Shown: positions 1-8,349, counted from the stretch's first letter. The stretch is 43,520 nt of DNA from an uncultured Caulobacterales bacterium (GCA_937923965.1 CALDTL010000096.1:1-43520), one strand, 5' to 3'. The notes: a model not told the origin generated them from the sequence alone. Numbers and translations are program-made.

Positions 1-83
1 AGCGACTCGCAGGCACTGGGCCCTTGCGCGGCCAAATCGGCCACGGCCATCACGGCATATCGTCCTTTTGCGGTCAGTTTCAC
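1..83 (-). CDS. iscR: IscR-type Rrf2 regulator, N-terminal fragment
   Basis: The minus strand starts with GTG at 83 and reads MKLTAKGRYAVMAVADLAAQ and a few more residues before leaving the window. This is the conserved N-terminus of Rrf2-family IscR proteins, the start of the winged helix-turn-helix. IscR senses Fe-S cluster supply by binding a [2Fe-2S] cluster and controls cluster-assembly genes, which usually lie downstream in this class (here off the left edge). A GGAG lies about 12 bases upstream of the GTG; the ATG at 106-108 is out of frame. The cluster-ligand cysteines lie outside the window, so IscR rather than another Rrf2 protein is inferred from the N-terminus and from the IscR-type operator in the promoter (188-200). 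Confidence 0.85.
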   Translation of the reverse strand, partial: MKLTAKGRYAVMAVADLAAQGPSACES

Positions 84-187
84 GGGTCGAAATGGCTCCA
101 AAGTGCATGTTTTTGTTGGTATTTTCCGCGCGCGCTTGATAGAGGCGCGCACGAAATCAAATTCATCGGGCGGGACCTATGTATTCC

Positions 188-200
188 GACTGATTTAGTC
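188..200. promoter_or_regulatory. Type 1 IscR operator in the iscR/hydrolase divergent promoter
   Basis: GACTGATTTAGTC on the plus strand (GACTAAATCAGTC on the minus) matches every position of the type 1 IscR core GACT-RWWWY-AGTC. The flanking AAG on the right (RRS) and CC on the left (YY) fit too. On the minus strand it overlaps a TTGACT -35 element (202-197), with a weak -10 (TAGGTC, 179-174) 17 bases on, so bound IscR would block its own promoter. A TAATAT at 217-222 could serve the rightward hydrolase gene. IscR autorepression through type 1 sites is established in E. coli; use here is inference. Confidence 0.7.
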
Positions 201-258
201 AAGATTAAATGTGGCGTAATATCTGCATCTTTTTGACGCAAAACACAGAGGTGAACAT

Positions 259-939
259 ATGCCTGAAGTCATTTTCAACGGCCCAGAAGGCCGCCTTGAG
301 GGCCGCTATCATCCATCAGATGACCCGCAAGCGCCTTGTGCCCTTGTCTTGCCGCCGCATCCAAAGGCTGGCGGACATATGGATCACCGCATTCCTGTGG
401 CGATGTATGAGCAATATAAGCGCCGCGGTTTCTCTGTGCTGCGCTTTAACTTCCGGGGCGTCGGCCGCTCTGTTGGCACCTATGATAATGGTCAAGGCGA
501 ATTGCAAGACGCGGCCTATGCGCTGGATTACATGCAGAGCTTTAACCAAAACGCGCCGTTCAGCTGGGTTTCCGGCTATAGTTTCGGGGCGTGGATTGGC
601 ATGCAGCTGTTGATGCGCCGACCTGAGATCGCTGGCTTTATCTCCATGAGTCTGCCGACGAACACTTATGATTTTGCGTTTCTCGCGCCTTGCCCAGCCT
701 CTGGCCTCGTGACCTATGGCTCAGAAGATCCAATCGTGCCTTGCGATGATGTAGACCGCATCGTGTCCAAAATTCGTGTCCAAAAAGGGCACGAGATCGA
801 GACATACCGTATTGAAGGCGCCGACCATTTTTACACAAACCACTTGGAGCAAGCGATGGATGTGATTGAGGATTACCTCGATGACACGCTCGACCCGCGT
901 TATTCTCCGCCGCGTGAGCCGAAATTGCTTGAGGGGTAG
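259..939 (+). CDS. Alpha/beta hydrolase, COG2945-like (226 aa)
   Basis: A small cytoplasmic alpha/beta hydrolase without signal peptide. It shows the features of the COG2945 group: an early PPHPKAGGHMDHR segment (residues 32-44, oxyanion-hole side), the GRVG-like FRGVGRS turn near 66-71, a nucleophile elbow GYSFG with Ser108, an acid Asp157 in GSEDPIVP, and His190 in GADHFY. The triad is complete, so it should be active, but the substrate cannot be read from sequence; an esterase or thioesterase role is possible. A GAGGTG Shine-Dalgarno precedes the ATG. It is divergent from iscR and shares its control region. I recall this hydrolase beside iscR in other alphaproteobacteria, which hints at a link to iron-sulfur metabolism. 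Confidence 0.8.
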   Translation: MPEVIFNGPEGRLEGRYHPSDDPQAPCALVLPPHPKAGGHMDHRIPVAMYEQYKRRGFSVLRFNFRGVGRSVGTYDNGQGELQDAAYALDYMQSFNQNAPFSWVSGYSFGAWIGMQLLMRRPEIAGFISMSLPTNTYDFAFLAPCPASGLVTYGSEDPIVPCDDVDRIVSKIRVQKGHEIETYRIEGADHFYTNHLEQAMDVIEDYLDDTLDPRYSPPREPKLLEG

Positions 940-955
940 CTCCTCCCATTGAATA

Positions 956-1030
956 CGTCATTGCAAGACCCCGTTCTTGCAATCCAAAAGTAGCTATCCG
1001 TGGATCACAAGAACAAGTCTTGTGATGACG
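956..1030. repeat. REPIN-like double hairpin between convergent genes
   Basis: Two perfect 9-base-pair hairpins lie in tandem: ATTGCAAGA/TCTTGCAAT (960-968 with 975-983) and ATCACAAGA/TCTTGTGAT (1004-1012 with 1018-1026). The whole 75-base unit begins CGTCAT and ends ATGACG and is an imperfect palindrome: the right half is an inverted copy of the left. Where the halves differ (TG/CA against CA/TG) both arms of the stem have changed, so pairing is kept. This is the layout of paired REP sequences (REPINs). No T-tract follows either hairpin, so it is not a typical intrinsic terminator. Confidence 0.6.
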
Positions 1031-1033
1031 AAG

Positions 1034-2134
1034 TTAGGTCGCATTTGGATACACGACCTTCCCGCCCGGCAACGGACGCGGCGCGCCTGTTGTTTCGGGA
1101 AAGCTGATCGGCAAGCCTTTCAGTGTCCTCACAGCAAGATAAGCAAAGGCCTGTGCTTCCAGCATGTCGCCATCCCAGCCAACATCTTCGGCTGACAAAA
1201 TATCGGCATCGATATGCATGTCCAACATTGCCATGATGGCAGGATTTTTTCGGCCGCCACCGCAGACAATCACATTATCCGCAGCAAAAGTTTGAACATC
1301 TCGCGCCACGGCTTGGGCGCAGAACGAGGCTAACGTTGCTGCGCCGTCCTCAAGGGACATAGCCGTGATGTCGCCCATTACATCAAAGTCATATCTGTCT
1401 GCGCTTCGCGGTATTTGGCGCTGGAAGAAATCTCTCTCAAGCCATTGTTTTATATGATTATGATTTGCGTTTCCTGCGAAAGAATATTTGCCATCAACAT
1501 CGTAATCATGCGGAGTTCGACGGGACACCCAATTATCGAGAGGTCCATTGCCTGGCCCGCAATCCGTTGCCCAAACTATCTTACCGTCCTCAATTGCCGT
1601 AACGTTTGAGACTCCGCCGATGTTTAGTACAGCGGCGCGGCCCTTTATCTTGGAATATCGAACGAGCGCCTCATGGTAAATGGGCGCAAGCGGAGCCCCT
1701 TGCCCGCCTGCCTCCACGTCAGCTGTCCGAAAGTCATATGCGACAGGTATATTTAATTCATCCGCCAAAACCTGCCCGCGCCCGAGTTGTAACGTCTGCC
1801 CCTTCTGTCCGTTAAGTGGTGGATGATGTAAGACCGTTTGGCCATGATATCCAACCAAGTCGGCTTTCATGTCGCAAATTGCGCTAATATGCAGCCTATC
1901 GACGAGTATGTCTCCCTTCGCGAAACTGTTGGGCGCAGGACCGTAGAACTGCCACTTCAATGCGTCTTTCGTAAAAGCTTCCAACATGACTTTATCTATT
2001 CGGCTGTAGATATACTCCCTCGAGGCCTCAAACCCAAAAATATCGATACCATCGGTCTCAATCACGGCCACATCCACACCATCCAGTGATGTCCCGCTCA
2101 TGAGGCCAAGTGCTGTATAAACCTTATCATCCAT
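1034..2134 (-). CDS. anmK: Anhydro-N-acetylmuramic acid kinase
   Basis: AnmK (366 aa, normal length near 370) phosphorylates and opens 1,6-anhydro-MurNAc to MurNAc-6-phosphate in cytoplasmic peptidoglycan recycling. The N-terminal ATP-binding signature GLMSGTSLDGVD (about residues 10-21) is diagnostic, and later segments FRTADVEAGGQGAPLAP, NIGGVSNVT and CGGGRKNP also fit the family. It starts with ATG at 2134, diverging from tyrS with only 47 bases between them, an arrangement common in alphaproteobacteria. The Shine-Dalgarno sequence is weak. Together with the lytic transglycosylase at 23368, which makes anhydro-muropeptides, it points to active wall recycling. Confidence 0.95.
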   Translation of the reverse strand: MDDKVYTALGLMSGTSLDGVDVAVIETDGIDIFGFEASREYIYSRIDKVMLEAFTKDALKWQFYGPAPNSFAKGDILVDRLHISAICDMKADLVGYHGQTVLHHPPLNGQKGQTLQLGRGQVLADELNIPVAYDFRTADVEAGGQGAPLAPIYHEALVRYSKIKGRAAVLNIGGVSNVTAIEDGKIVWATDCGPGNGPLDNWVSRRTPHDYDVDGKYSFAGNANHNHIKQWLERDFFQRQIPRSADRYDFDVMGDITAMSLEDGAATLASFCAQAVARDVQTFAADNVIVCGGGRKNPAIMAMLDMHIDADILSAEDVGWDGDMLEAQAFAYLAVRTLKGLPISFPETTGAPRPLPGGKVVYPNAT

Positions 2135-2144
2135 ACAGAATGCT

Positions 2145-2172
2145 TTGACACGACTCCCCTGCCCGTTAGAAG
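2145..2172 (+). promoter_or_regulatory. Possible tyrS promoter
   Basis: TTGACA (2145-2150) is followed after 16 bases by TAGAAG (2167-2172), giving a predicted start of transcription only a few bases before the tyrS ATG at 2182. The mRNA would then be leaderless or nearly so. The -10 match is only four of six. Confidence 0.3.
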
Positions 2173-2181
2173 CACGAAATT

Positions 2182-3447
2182 ATGACGACTTACGCTTCCA
2201 AATTTATGCAAACCCTTGTCGGGCGCGGATATCTCTATCAATGCACGGATGAAGCGGGCTTAGACAAGCTTGCCGCCACGGATAATCTCGTGGGCTATAT
2301 CGGCTTTGATTGCACAGCGCCGAGCCTGCATGTTGGCTCGCTGGTCCAGATCATGATGCTGCGCCATCTCCAGCAAAGCGGCGGGACACCGATTGTTCTG
2401 CTCGGCGGCGGGACGACAAAGATTGGCGACCCATCCGGCAAAGACAAATCAAGAGCTATGCTCACGCAAGAGCAGATTGACGCGAATAAGGACGGCATAC
2501 GCCGCGTCTTCGCAAAATTTCTCTCTTTCGAAGGCGAGAATGCCGCCATCATGGTGGATAATGATGATTGGCTGGGCGGGCTCGGATATCTTGAATTTTT
2601 GCAGCGGGTCGGAACAGAGTTCACCATCAACCGAATGGTGACAATGGAGACGGTCAAACGGCGCTTGGAAAATGAGCAGCCCATGACCTTCCTCGAGTTC
2701 AATTACCCGCTTCTGCAGAGCTATGATTTCGTTGAACTCTACAAGCGGCATGGCTGCCGATTGCAGCTGGGCGGATCGGACCAATGGGGGAATATCACGA
2801 CGGGAGTCGACCTAACCCGCCGCATGGAAAGCGGTGAATGTTACGGTTTCACGACGCCGCTCATCACGACCGCTTCCGGCGGAAAAATGGGCAAGACGGC
2901 GGATGGGGCCGTTTGGCTCAACGGCGATCCGTCGTTAGGCGAGAATTACACCCGAAGCCCTTATGAATATTGGCAATTTTGGCGAAACACTGAAGATGCA
3001 GACGTTGGTAAATTCCTGCGGCTCTTCACGGACATGCCAGAAAACGACATCGTGAAAATGGAAGCCTTAGAGGGCGCAGAGATAAACCAAGCCAAGACCG
3101 CTCTGGCGAATGCAGCGACCGCTCTGCTACACGGAAAAGACGCCGCCGACAAAGCCGCCGCCGCCGCGCAACAGACTTTCTCGGGCGGCGGGACCTCGAA
3201 AGATTTGCCTTCCGTGGATGTAGCCGCTGCAGACCTCGACGGCATGGGTATTTTGACGGCAACGACGCTTGTGAATCTTGCAGGGTCAAATGGCGAAGCG
3301 CGCCGGCATATCAAGCAAGGGGCGCTGAAGCTAAACGACTCCAAGATCGAAACCCATGAATATGCATTATCCCAGAGCGACGTCATTGACGGCGTCGTAA
3401 AAATCTCTGTCGGCAAAAAGAAGCACGCCCTGCTGAAAGTGACCTAA
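2182..3447 (+). CDS. tyrS: Tyrosyl-tRNA synthetase
   Basis: TyrRS (421 aa) charges tRNA-Tyr with tyrosine in the cytoplasm. The class I catalytic core carries the HIGH-type motif as HVGS (about residue 51) and the KMSKS-type loop as KMGKT. The family block GGSDQWGNI for tyrosine and tRNA recognition is intact, and an S4-like RNA-binding domain closes the protein (GEARRHIKQGALKLN region). There is no obvious Shine-Dalgarno sequence before the ATG, which fits the near-leaderless promoter proposed at 2145-2172. Its TAA stop interlocks with the TAG stop of the converging AsmA-like gene (shared bases 3444-3447), leaving no room for a terminator. Confidence 0.97.
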   Translation: MTTYASKFMQTLVGRGYLYQCTDEAGLDKLAATDNLVGYIGFDCTAPSLHVGSLVQIMMLRHLQQSGGTPIVLLGGGTTKIGDPSGKDKSRAMLTQEQIDANKDGIRRVFAKFLSFEGENAAIMVDNDDWLGGLGYLEFLQRVGTEFTINRMVTMETVKRRLENEQPMTFLEFNYPLLQSYDFVELYKRHGCRLQLGGSDQWGNITTGVDLTRRMESGECYGFTTPLITTASGGKMGKTADGAVWLNGDPSLGENYTRSPYEYWQFWRNTEDADVGKFLRLFTDMPENDIVKMEALEGAEINQAKTALANAATALLHGKDAADKAAAAAQQTFSGGGTSKDLPSVDVAAADLDGMGILTATTLVNLAGSNGEARRHIKQGALKLNDSKIETHEYALSQSDVIDGVVKISVGKKKHALLKVT

Positions 3448-6400
3448 GGCACTTCAACCTGTTTCGGGGCCACGTCTTCGATCGCATCCCTCATCGCATC
3501 ATCGATATCTGACCTGTCGCGCTTGAATATGCCTCTTAAGAACCCTGGCGTGAGAGCCGAGAGCGGGTTTACCGCTATCTGCGTTTTTTCGAATGGGCCA
3601 CTAACTGTATAGGTCAGCGCGAAAAGGCCGCCGCCTTTTTCTTGGGCGAAAATTTCACCTAAAACCGGGATATCACCCAGAATGGAGTTCGCAGAATAGG
3701 CCGGCACCAAGGTCCCGTCGAAATCTAACACCCTCAGATCCAGATTGATGTCGCCATTGCCTGTCATACCTAAGGCCGGCCCATAGAGTCGGGCATCTCG
3801 TATGGCGATATCGTCGCCCAACATCGTGAAAGGCAATTCAAAGCGGTCAAATTGCATGCTCCCGCCGGTCAAGGCGTCAGCAAGGCCTGTGAGGGACGCC
3901 AGCGATAATAGCTGCGCCATAGCGGGCGCTTCCGTGAGCCTAAAGTCCCGCATATCAACCTCACCCACATAAGCCCCCTCTTCGCCCGCCTTGGGAAGGT
4001 TCATCGACACCTCTAATCGGCCGCCCGTTGTATTATTCATCCCTAAGAACGCTGCGACGGCCTTGGAGGCATCGGGCACATTCGCAATGAGTTGACGTTT
4101 AAGGTCATTCCCCGTGGTGAGTTCAAGCTGCAAAGCCTGCCCCTCAGAGAGCGCTTCCAAACGCGCTGTCTCTATAACCTCTCCCGTATGGGAGAAATCA
4201 ACCGCCGCGCTCAATACAGTATAGTCTGGATCTAACACCAATTGATCTATCTCGCCGCGCAAAAGTAGCGGAACATCTAAGTTACTTTGTCTGTCTGCGA
4301 ATAAATCCTCAGTCCAAGGGCTGACGTCCAAAAAACGCGCATCAATCGCAAGGCCTAATTGCCCGATGTCCCGATCCGGCGTGATTTTTACGGCGCCGTC
4401 TATGAGAGAGGCAATCTTAACACTCGACAGATCGATGGTCTGCGCCTTGTAATTTGAGTCAAACGCAACCCGGCCAGCAACATCTATGCCGTCCCCATTC
4501 AGGCGCAAATCATCAATAATATAGCCCATATCGGGCGTGCGTTTCAGATTGCCAATAAGACGCGCAGGCTGAGTCTTGGGCTTCATCCAGACGCGCTCCG
4601 CGCTGAGTTCCGCTTCGGCCAAATCCACGTCCAATGTGGCCGTAACAATATCGCGACCCCGCCCCTCAGCCTCAATGACGACGGCGGCGCTACCATCAAA
4701 CCAACTTCGAGAGGCAAACCCTAATTCGTCCAGCACGTCGGCTGTGACTGTTCCAGACACACCATATTGCGATAAAGCGCCAGTATTGCCGAATGTTTCC
4801 TGCCACCGAACATCGGCGCGCCAAGGTCCGATATCTACCGGGCCGGAGATGATAACACGGTCGCGGTTCGCATCCATCTCCACCGCGCCTTCAGTTATTT
4901 CAAATTGCCCTAACTGGAACGGCGCATTCACCCCCGTAAACTGCCCATTGACTTGGTATGAAATATCCTCACGCGGGAAAAATTCGAGAAGCGGACGCGT
5001 GACTTGGAGCGAAATATTACCTTGCCCATTTAGAGATGCTGGATCGACATTATAGCGATTTGCAATCTCGAAAGGCGGAGAGTTTGCGACCCTTAATAGG
5101 TCCGACGCCTGTCCAGCTCCATTGGCCTGTATGAGAATATCTCCGCCCTTTGGTAACAGAACAGGTATTTCTGCGGTCCCGTCGATCAACCCAACTCCGT
5201 CAATATCGCCGCCGCTATATGAGAGGAAAAGACGATTACCGATGATTTCTCCTACCCCAGCAACGCCAGAAGCTTTGGGAAGAGTCATCATATACTGAAC
5301 ATCCATATTTCGCCCCTCGAACTTCAGTTTGATGCGTTCGTCAGTCAGTGTTGGGGTTTCAAAAAACGCTTCGTCGAGGCGAATTTCGGCTTCCAGCTTT
5401 GTTAGCTCGCCGCTTAAAATGGAGCGCTCCATCCATCTTCGGGCACCGCCAATGGCGTCAACGGGCCAGAGCGACAAAAATTCATCAGGCCGGAGACGTC
5501 CGGACATCGCGCTGTTCAAGACAACCGATTTAAATTCATTGGTGCCGCTAACCTGAACGCTACCATTGAACAGGTGGAGACTATCAAAAAATGCGAACGT
5601 CCCGCGTTCAATTGTGAGACTACGGCTATCGACGTCAGCTTGCCCAACCACGTCCAATTGTTTGATGTTGGTGGATCGCGAGAGTAGCGGCGTCAAATTG
5701 GCCTGAATATCGGCGAAAGACAGATTAAACGTGGGTGAACTATTTTCATCGCCATCACTTAATTTGCCTAATTCAGTCAAAAACCCAGAGGCGTTAAACG
5801 CCAAATTCGGCGAATCCAAGTCAAGCCTTTCAATGTCCATACGCTCTTCACCCAGCGCCAAAGACGAGCGGGTCACGAGACTGTTCAAAGGAAATGTTCG
5901 CGGCTCTGCATTGCGCAATAAGGTGAAACTCCCCGCTTCGACGTCAATGTCAACTTCAGCCGATTTCAGCCCGTCTCGGCGAGAAAAGTCGATAGCAGCC
6001 TCTAAATCCACCGGTGCCGACAGCCCCTGCATTTCCCAAAACCGACCCTTTTTTGGTCCAATTTCATCCAGGCGCGCCCCCTCAATTTTGAGGCGAAGCT
6101 TAATATTCTCCAAGTCTTGATCCAACACGCTCGTCAAAGAAAATGGCATTTCCCCCGAGGGCTGATCGATAAACCCATCTGCAGCGATTGTCAGATCATC
6201 GTCATTGGAAAATGTGGCGCGGAAAGACTCAATGTCCGATTTAATATCAACCGCTGACATGTCATTTTGAATATAGATGATTGCATCACTAATTTGTATA
6301 AATTCAAGGTCTTGAAGTACGTCTCTAAAGTCTAGTTTAGCCTGTGCCGTGTCATCATTTCGATAAACCGGACCAAATTGGCCGACTGTTTCGGGCAAGC

Positions 6401-6923
6401 CCAATCCCGCCACGATGAGCCCGTCCTCATCTTCTATGTAACTTAACACCCCGCCTCTGACTTCAGCGTTCAAAAGCTTTGGGCGAGACATAATATTCTC
6501 CCCTTTGGCTAGAGTGGCGCGGATCAAATCGAAATGTCTCAACCGCGCCCCATCAGCCCCGAGAACTTCTGCATCTTCAATCGTGACCACGAACTGATCG
6601 CTTGCGGGCAGCCATGTGACATCCAGGCGGCCAAATTCGGTATCCCGCCCCTCAAAAGCTTCAGCGAACCAGATTTTTATATTGGGCCTCAAAATTGACA
6701 GATCGGTGGCCTGTCTGTCCAATACAGTCATCGCGATCCAGCTGGCGGCGATTCCCAGGCCCAGAACAACGGCTGTCAGCTCTCCGCCAAGCCGGAAAAT
6801 TCGATAGAATACCGCCGCCATAAAGCCCCGTATCGCGGTGACAGCTTTCGAATCCCAGACGTCACTTACACCCTTGGACGGAGGCGATTCTTCATCAGTT
6901 GATATGTCCGAGGTTGAGCTCAT
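3444..6923 (-). CDS. AsmA-like / DUF3971 envelope protein (1159 aa)
   Basis: A very large envelope protein of the YhdP/AsmA/TamB type. The first 45 residues are polar and presumably cytoplasmic. One transmembrane segment follows at about residues 46-68 (GELTAVVLGLGIAASWIAM), and the rest is a long beta-rich periplasmic region typical of DUF3971. The C-terminal AsmA_2-like block is clear: GTLVPAYSANSILGDIP, then GPFEKTQIAVNPLSALTPG. Members of this superfamily are thought to form hydrophobic grooves that carry phospholipids between inner and outer membrane; that role is inferred by family. It starts with ATG at 6923, divergent from bcp. Its stop overlaps that of tyrS by four bases. Confidence 0.85.
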   Translation of the reverse strand: MSSTSDISTDEESPPSKGVSDVWDSKAVTAIRGFMAAVFYRIFRLGGELTAVVLGLGIAASWIAMTVLDRQATDLSILRPNIKIWFAEAFEGRDTEFGRLDVTWLPASDQFVVTIEDAEVLGADGARLRHFDLIRATLAKGENIMSRPKLLNAEVRGGVLSYIEDEDGLIVAGLGLPETVGQFGPVYRNDDTAQAKLDFRDVLQDLEFIQISDAIIYIQNDMSAVDIKSDIESFRATFSNDDDLTIAADGFIDQPSGEMPFSLTSVLDQDLENIKLRLKIEGARLDEIGPKKGRFWEMQGLSAPVDLEAAIDFSRRDGLKSAEVDIDVEAGSFTLLRNAEPRTFPLNSLVTRSSLALGEERMDIERLDLDSPNLAFNASGFLTELGKLSDGDENSSPTFNLSFADIQANLTPLLSRSTNIKQLDVVGQADVDSRSLTIERGTFAFFDSLHLFNGSVQVSGTNEFKSVVLNSAMSGRLRPDEFLSLWPVDAIGGARRWMERSILSGELTKLEAEIRLDEAFFETPTLTDERIKLKFEGRNMDVQYMMTLPKASGVAGVGEIIGNRLFLSYSGGDIDGVGLIDGTAEIPVLLPKGGDILIQANGAGQASDLLRVANSPPFEIANRYNVDPASLNGQGNISLQVTRPLLEFFPREDISYQVNGQFTGVNAPFQLGQFEITEGAVEMDANRDRVIISGPVDIGPWRADVRWQETFGNTGALSQYGVSGTVTADVLDELGFASRSWFDGSAAVVIEAEGRGRDIVTATLDVDLAEAELSAERVWMKPKTQPARLIGNLKRTPDMGYIIDDLRLNGDGIDVAGRVAFDSNYKAQTIDLSSVKIASLIDGAVKITPDRDIGQLGLAIDARFLDVSPWTEDLFADRQSNLDVPLLLRGEIDQLVLDPDYTVLSAAVDFSHTGEVIETARLEALSEGQALQLELTTGNDLKRQLIANVPDASKAVAAFLGMNNTTGGRLEVSMNLPKAGEEGAYVGEVDMRDFRLTEAPAMAQLLSLASLTGLADALTGGSMQFDRFELPFTMLGDDIAIRDARLYGPALGMTGNGDINLDLRVLDFDGTLVPAYSANSILGDIPVLGEIFAQEKGGGLFALTYTVSGPFEKTQIAVNPLSALTPGFLRGIFKRDRSDIDDAMRDAIEDVAPKQVEVP

Positions 6924-7014
6924 AATTTAAGAACTCCCTATAGGTATGGACCGTATAAATCTATTAATAGACTTATTAACATCTAGCCACGATTGGCAAA
7001 ACTGGAGTGACCTT

Positions 7015-7503
7015 ATGCCTGCAAAATTAACAGACCTAAAAGCCGGCGATACGGCTCCGGCTTTTTCCATGCCCGGAAGCGGCGACAGCGGAGACTTATC
7101 CCTAGCAGATTTCGCAGGCAGATATTTGGTCCTATATTTCTACCCAAAAGACAGCACGCCAGGCTGCACAACTGAGGCGATAGATTTCACATCCCTCAAG
7201 GACGAATTTTCGGCGCTAAACGCTGATATCATTGGCGTTTCGCGCGATAGTCTCAAGAAGCATGAGAATTTTATCGCCAAGAAAGACCTAGGGATTGTCC
7301 TTGGGGCAGATCTGGACGGAACGGTCACAGAAGATTACGGTGTTTGGGTCGAGAAGAGCATGTATGGCAAAACCTATATGGGCATTCAGCGCGCCACCTT
7401 TTTGATTGGCCCTGACGGAAACATTGCTGAGGTCTGGCCGAAGGTTAGGGTAAAAGGTCATGCCGCGGCCGTTTTGGAGCGTCTGCGCGAGTTATCCGCT
7501 TAA
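7015..7503 (+). CDS. bcp: Peroxiredoxin of the Bcp/PrxQ family, 1-Cys form
   Basis: A thiol peroxidase (162 aa) that reduces peroxides in the cytoplasm. The peroxidatic cysteine is Cys51 in the STPGCTTEA motif. In 2-Cys Bcp proteins the resolving cysteine lies five residues on; here that position is Ile56 and the protein has no other cysteine, so an external thiol must resolve the sulfenic acid. I chose ATG 7015, because GGAGTG sits just upstream and the family begins near this point; the frame is open back to 6946 but those 23 residues do not look like Bcp. The DUF455 gene follows after one base (TAAGATG), so the two are very likely cotranscribed. Confidence 0.92.
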   Translation: MPAKLTDLKAGDTAPAFSMPGSGDSGDLSLADFAGRYLVLYFYPKDSTPGCTTEAIDFTSLKDEFSALNADIIGVSRDSLKKHENFIAKKDLGIVLGADLDGTVTEDYGVWVEKSMYGKTYMGIQRATFLIGPDGNIAEVWPKVRVKGHAAAVLERLRELSA

Positions 7504-7504
7504 G

Positions 7505-8311
7505 ATGGGTGTTTTGGTCGATGCCCGCGAGGTGTTGATGACGCCAGATCCCCGGGCAAAGGCGAACCGCGCGCGCCAAATGAGGCGCGAGTGGCTTTCC
7601 AAAAAGACAATAGGCTCGCAGCCGAGCCAGCTCCCCGAACAACCCGCCCGCCCCTCTGAACCTAAGCTCGTGGCCCCCGCAAATGTCCCGCGCCGCAGAC
7701 TCGGCTCCCCTGAGGGACGCGGCGCCCTTTTACATGCCGTCGCGCATATCGAACTCAATGCCATAGATTTGGCGGCTGATATGATTGCGCGCTTTTCAAA
7801 TCATGATCAAATTGACTCAAAAGATGTTCCAGACTTCATCTCCGACTGGGCGTCGGTCTGCGACGACGAAGCTCGACATTTTGTGATGCTGGCCGACAGA
7901 TTGGACGAACTTGGTGTATCTTACGGCGATCATCCGGCCCATAACGGCCTTTGGGAGGCCGCTCAAACCACTTGCGATAATTTTCCGGCGCGAATTGCCA
8001 TTGCGCCGCTAGTATTGGAGGCGCGTGGTCTCGACGTTACGCCCGGCATGATAGGGAAGTTTAAAAATGTTGGAGATCACGTCAGCGCCGATGTTTTGGC
8101 AACAATTTATGAGGAAGAAATCGGCCATGTTGCGATTGGGGCGCGTTGGTTCAAATACCTTGCAAAACAGCAGCCTCTATCCCCCGAATCTTATTTTCAC
8201 ACGCTGGTCAAAGCCCACTTTCGGGGGCGGATAAAATCCCCTTTTAACACTCAAGCTCGCACGCTCGCGGGGCTATCTCGCACCTATTACGAGCCCTTAG
8301 CTGAAAATTAA
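7505..8311 (+). CDS. DUF455 ferritin-like protein (COG2833)
   Basis: A 268-residue protein of the DUF455 family, which adopts a ferritin-like four-helix fold. Recognisable parts are the N-terminal VLMTPDPRAKA segment, the helix HAVAHIELNAIDLAADMIARF, the DEARHFVMLADRL helix and the EEIGHVAIGARWFKYL helix. These give ExxH pairs that could bind a di-metal centre. Function is unknown for the family. ATG 7505 is preferred over 7460, since the longer frame would overlap bcp by 44 bases and add no conserved sequence. Pairing with a peroxiredoxin suggests a role linked to metal or oxidant handling; this is inference. Confidence 0.8.
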   Translation: MGVLVDAREVLMTPDPRAKANRARQMRREWLSKKTIGSQPSQLPEQPARPSEPKLVAPANVPRRRLGSPEGRGALLHAVAHIELNAIDLAADMIARFSNHDQIDSKDVPDFISDWASVCDDEARHFVMLADRLDELGVSYGDHPAHNGLWEAAQTTCDNFPARIAIAPLVLEARGLDVTPGMIGKFKNVGDHVSADVLATIYEEEIGHVAIGARWFKYLAKQQPLSPESYFHTLVKAHFRGRIKSPFNTQARTLAGLSRTYYEPLAEN

Positions 8312-8349
8312 CGATAAAATGGGCCAAAACCCGCCGATAGAATGCAAAA

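Noticed and set aside
209-613. A 134-codon frame overlapping the first hydrolase
   Set aside because: It is an out-of-frame shadow of a gene with a complete catalytic triad and a good ribosome site.
4576-5055. A 159-codon plus-strand open frame inside the AsmA-like gene
   Set aside because: It is Ser/Pro/Arg-rich antisense sequence without recognisable domains, opposite a clearly coding strand.
6963-6979. A second CtrA-like site, TTAA-N8-TTAAC, upstream of bcp
   Set aside because: The spacing is eight bases, not seven, and the region is AT-rich enough to give such pairs by chance.
6941-6985. OxyR binding site before the peroxiredoxin gene
   Set aside because: ATAG and CTAT tetrads are present, but their spacing does not fit the ATAG-N-T-N3-A-N-CTAT pattern.
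6946-7014. A 23-codon N-terminal extension of bcp
   Set aside because: It has no family similarity, and ATG 7015 has a good Shine-Dalgarno sequence and gives normal Bcp length.
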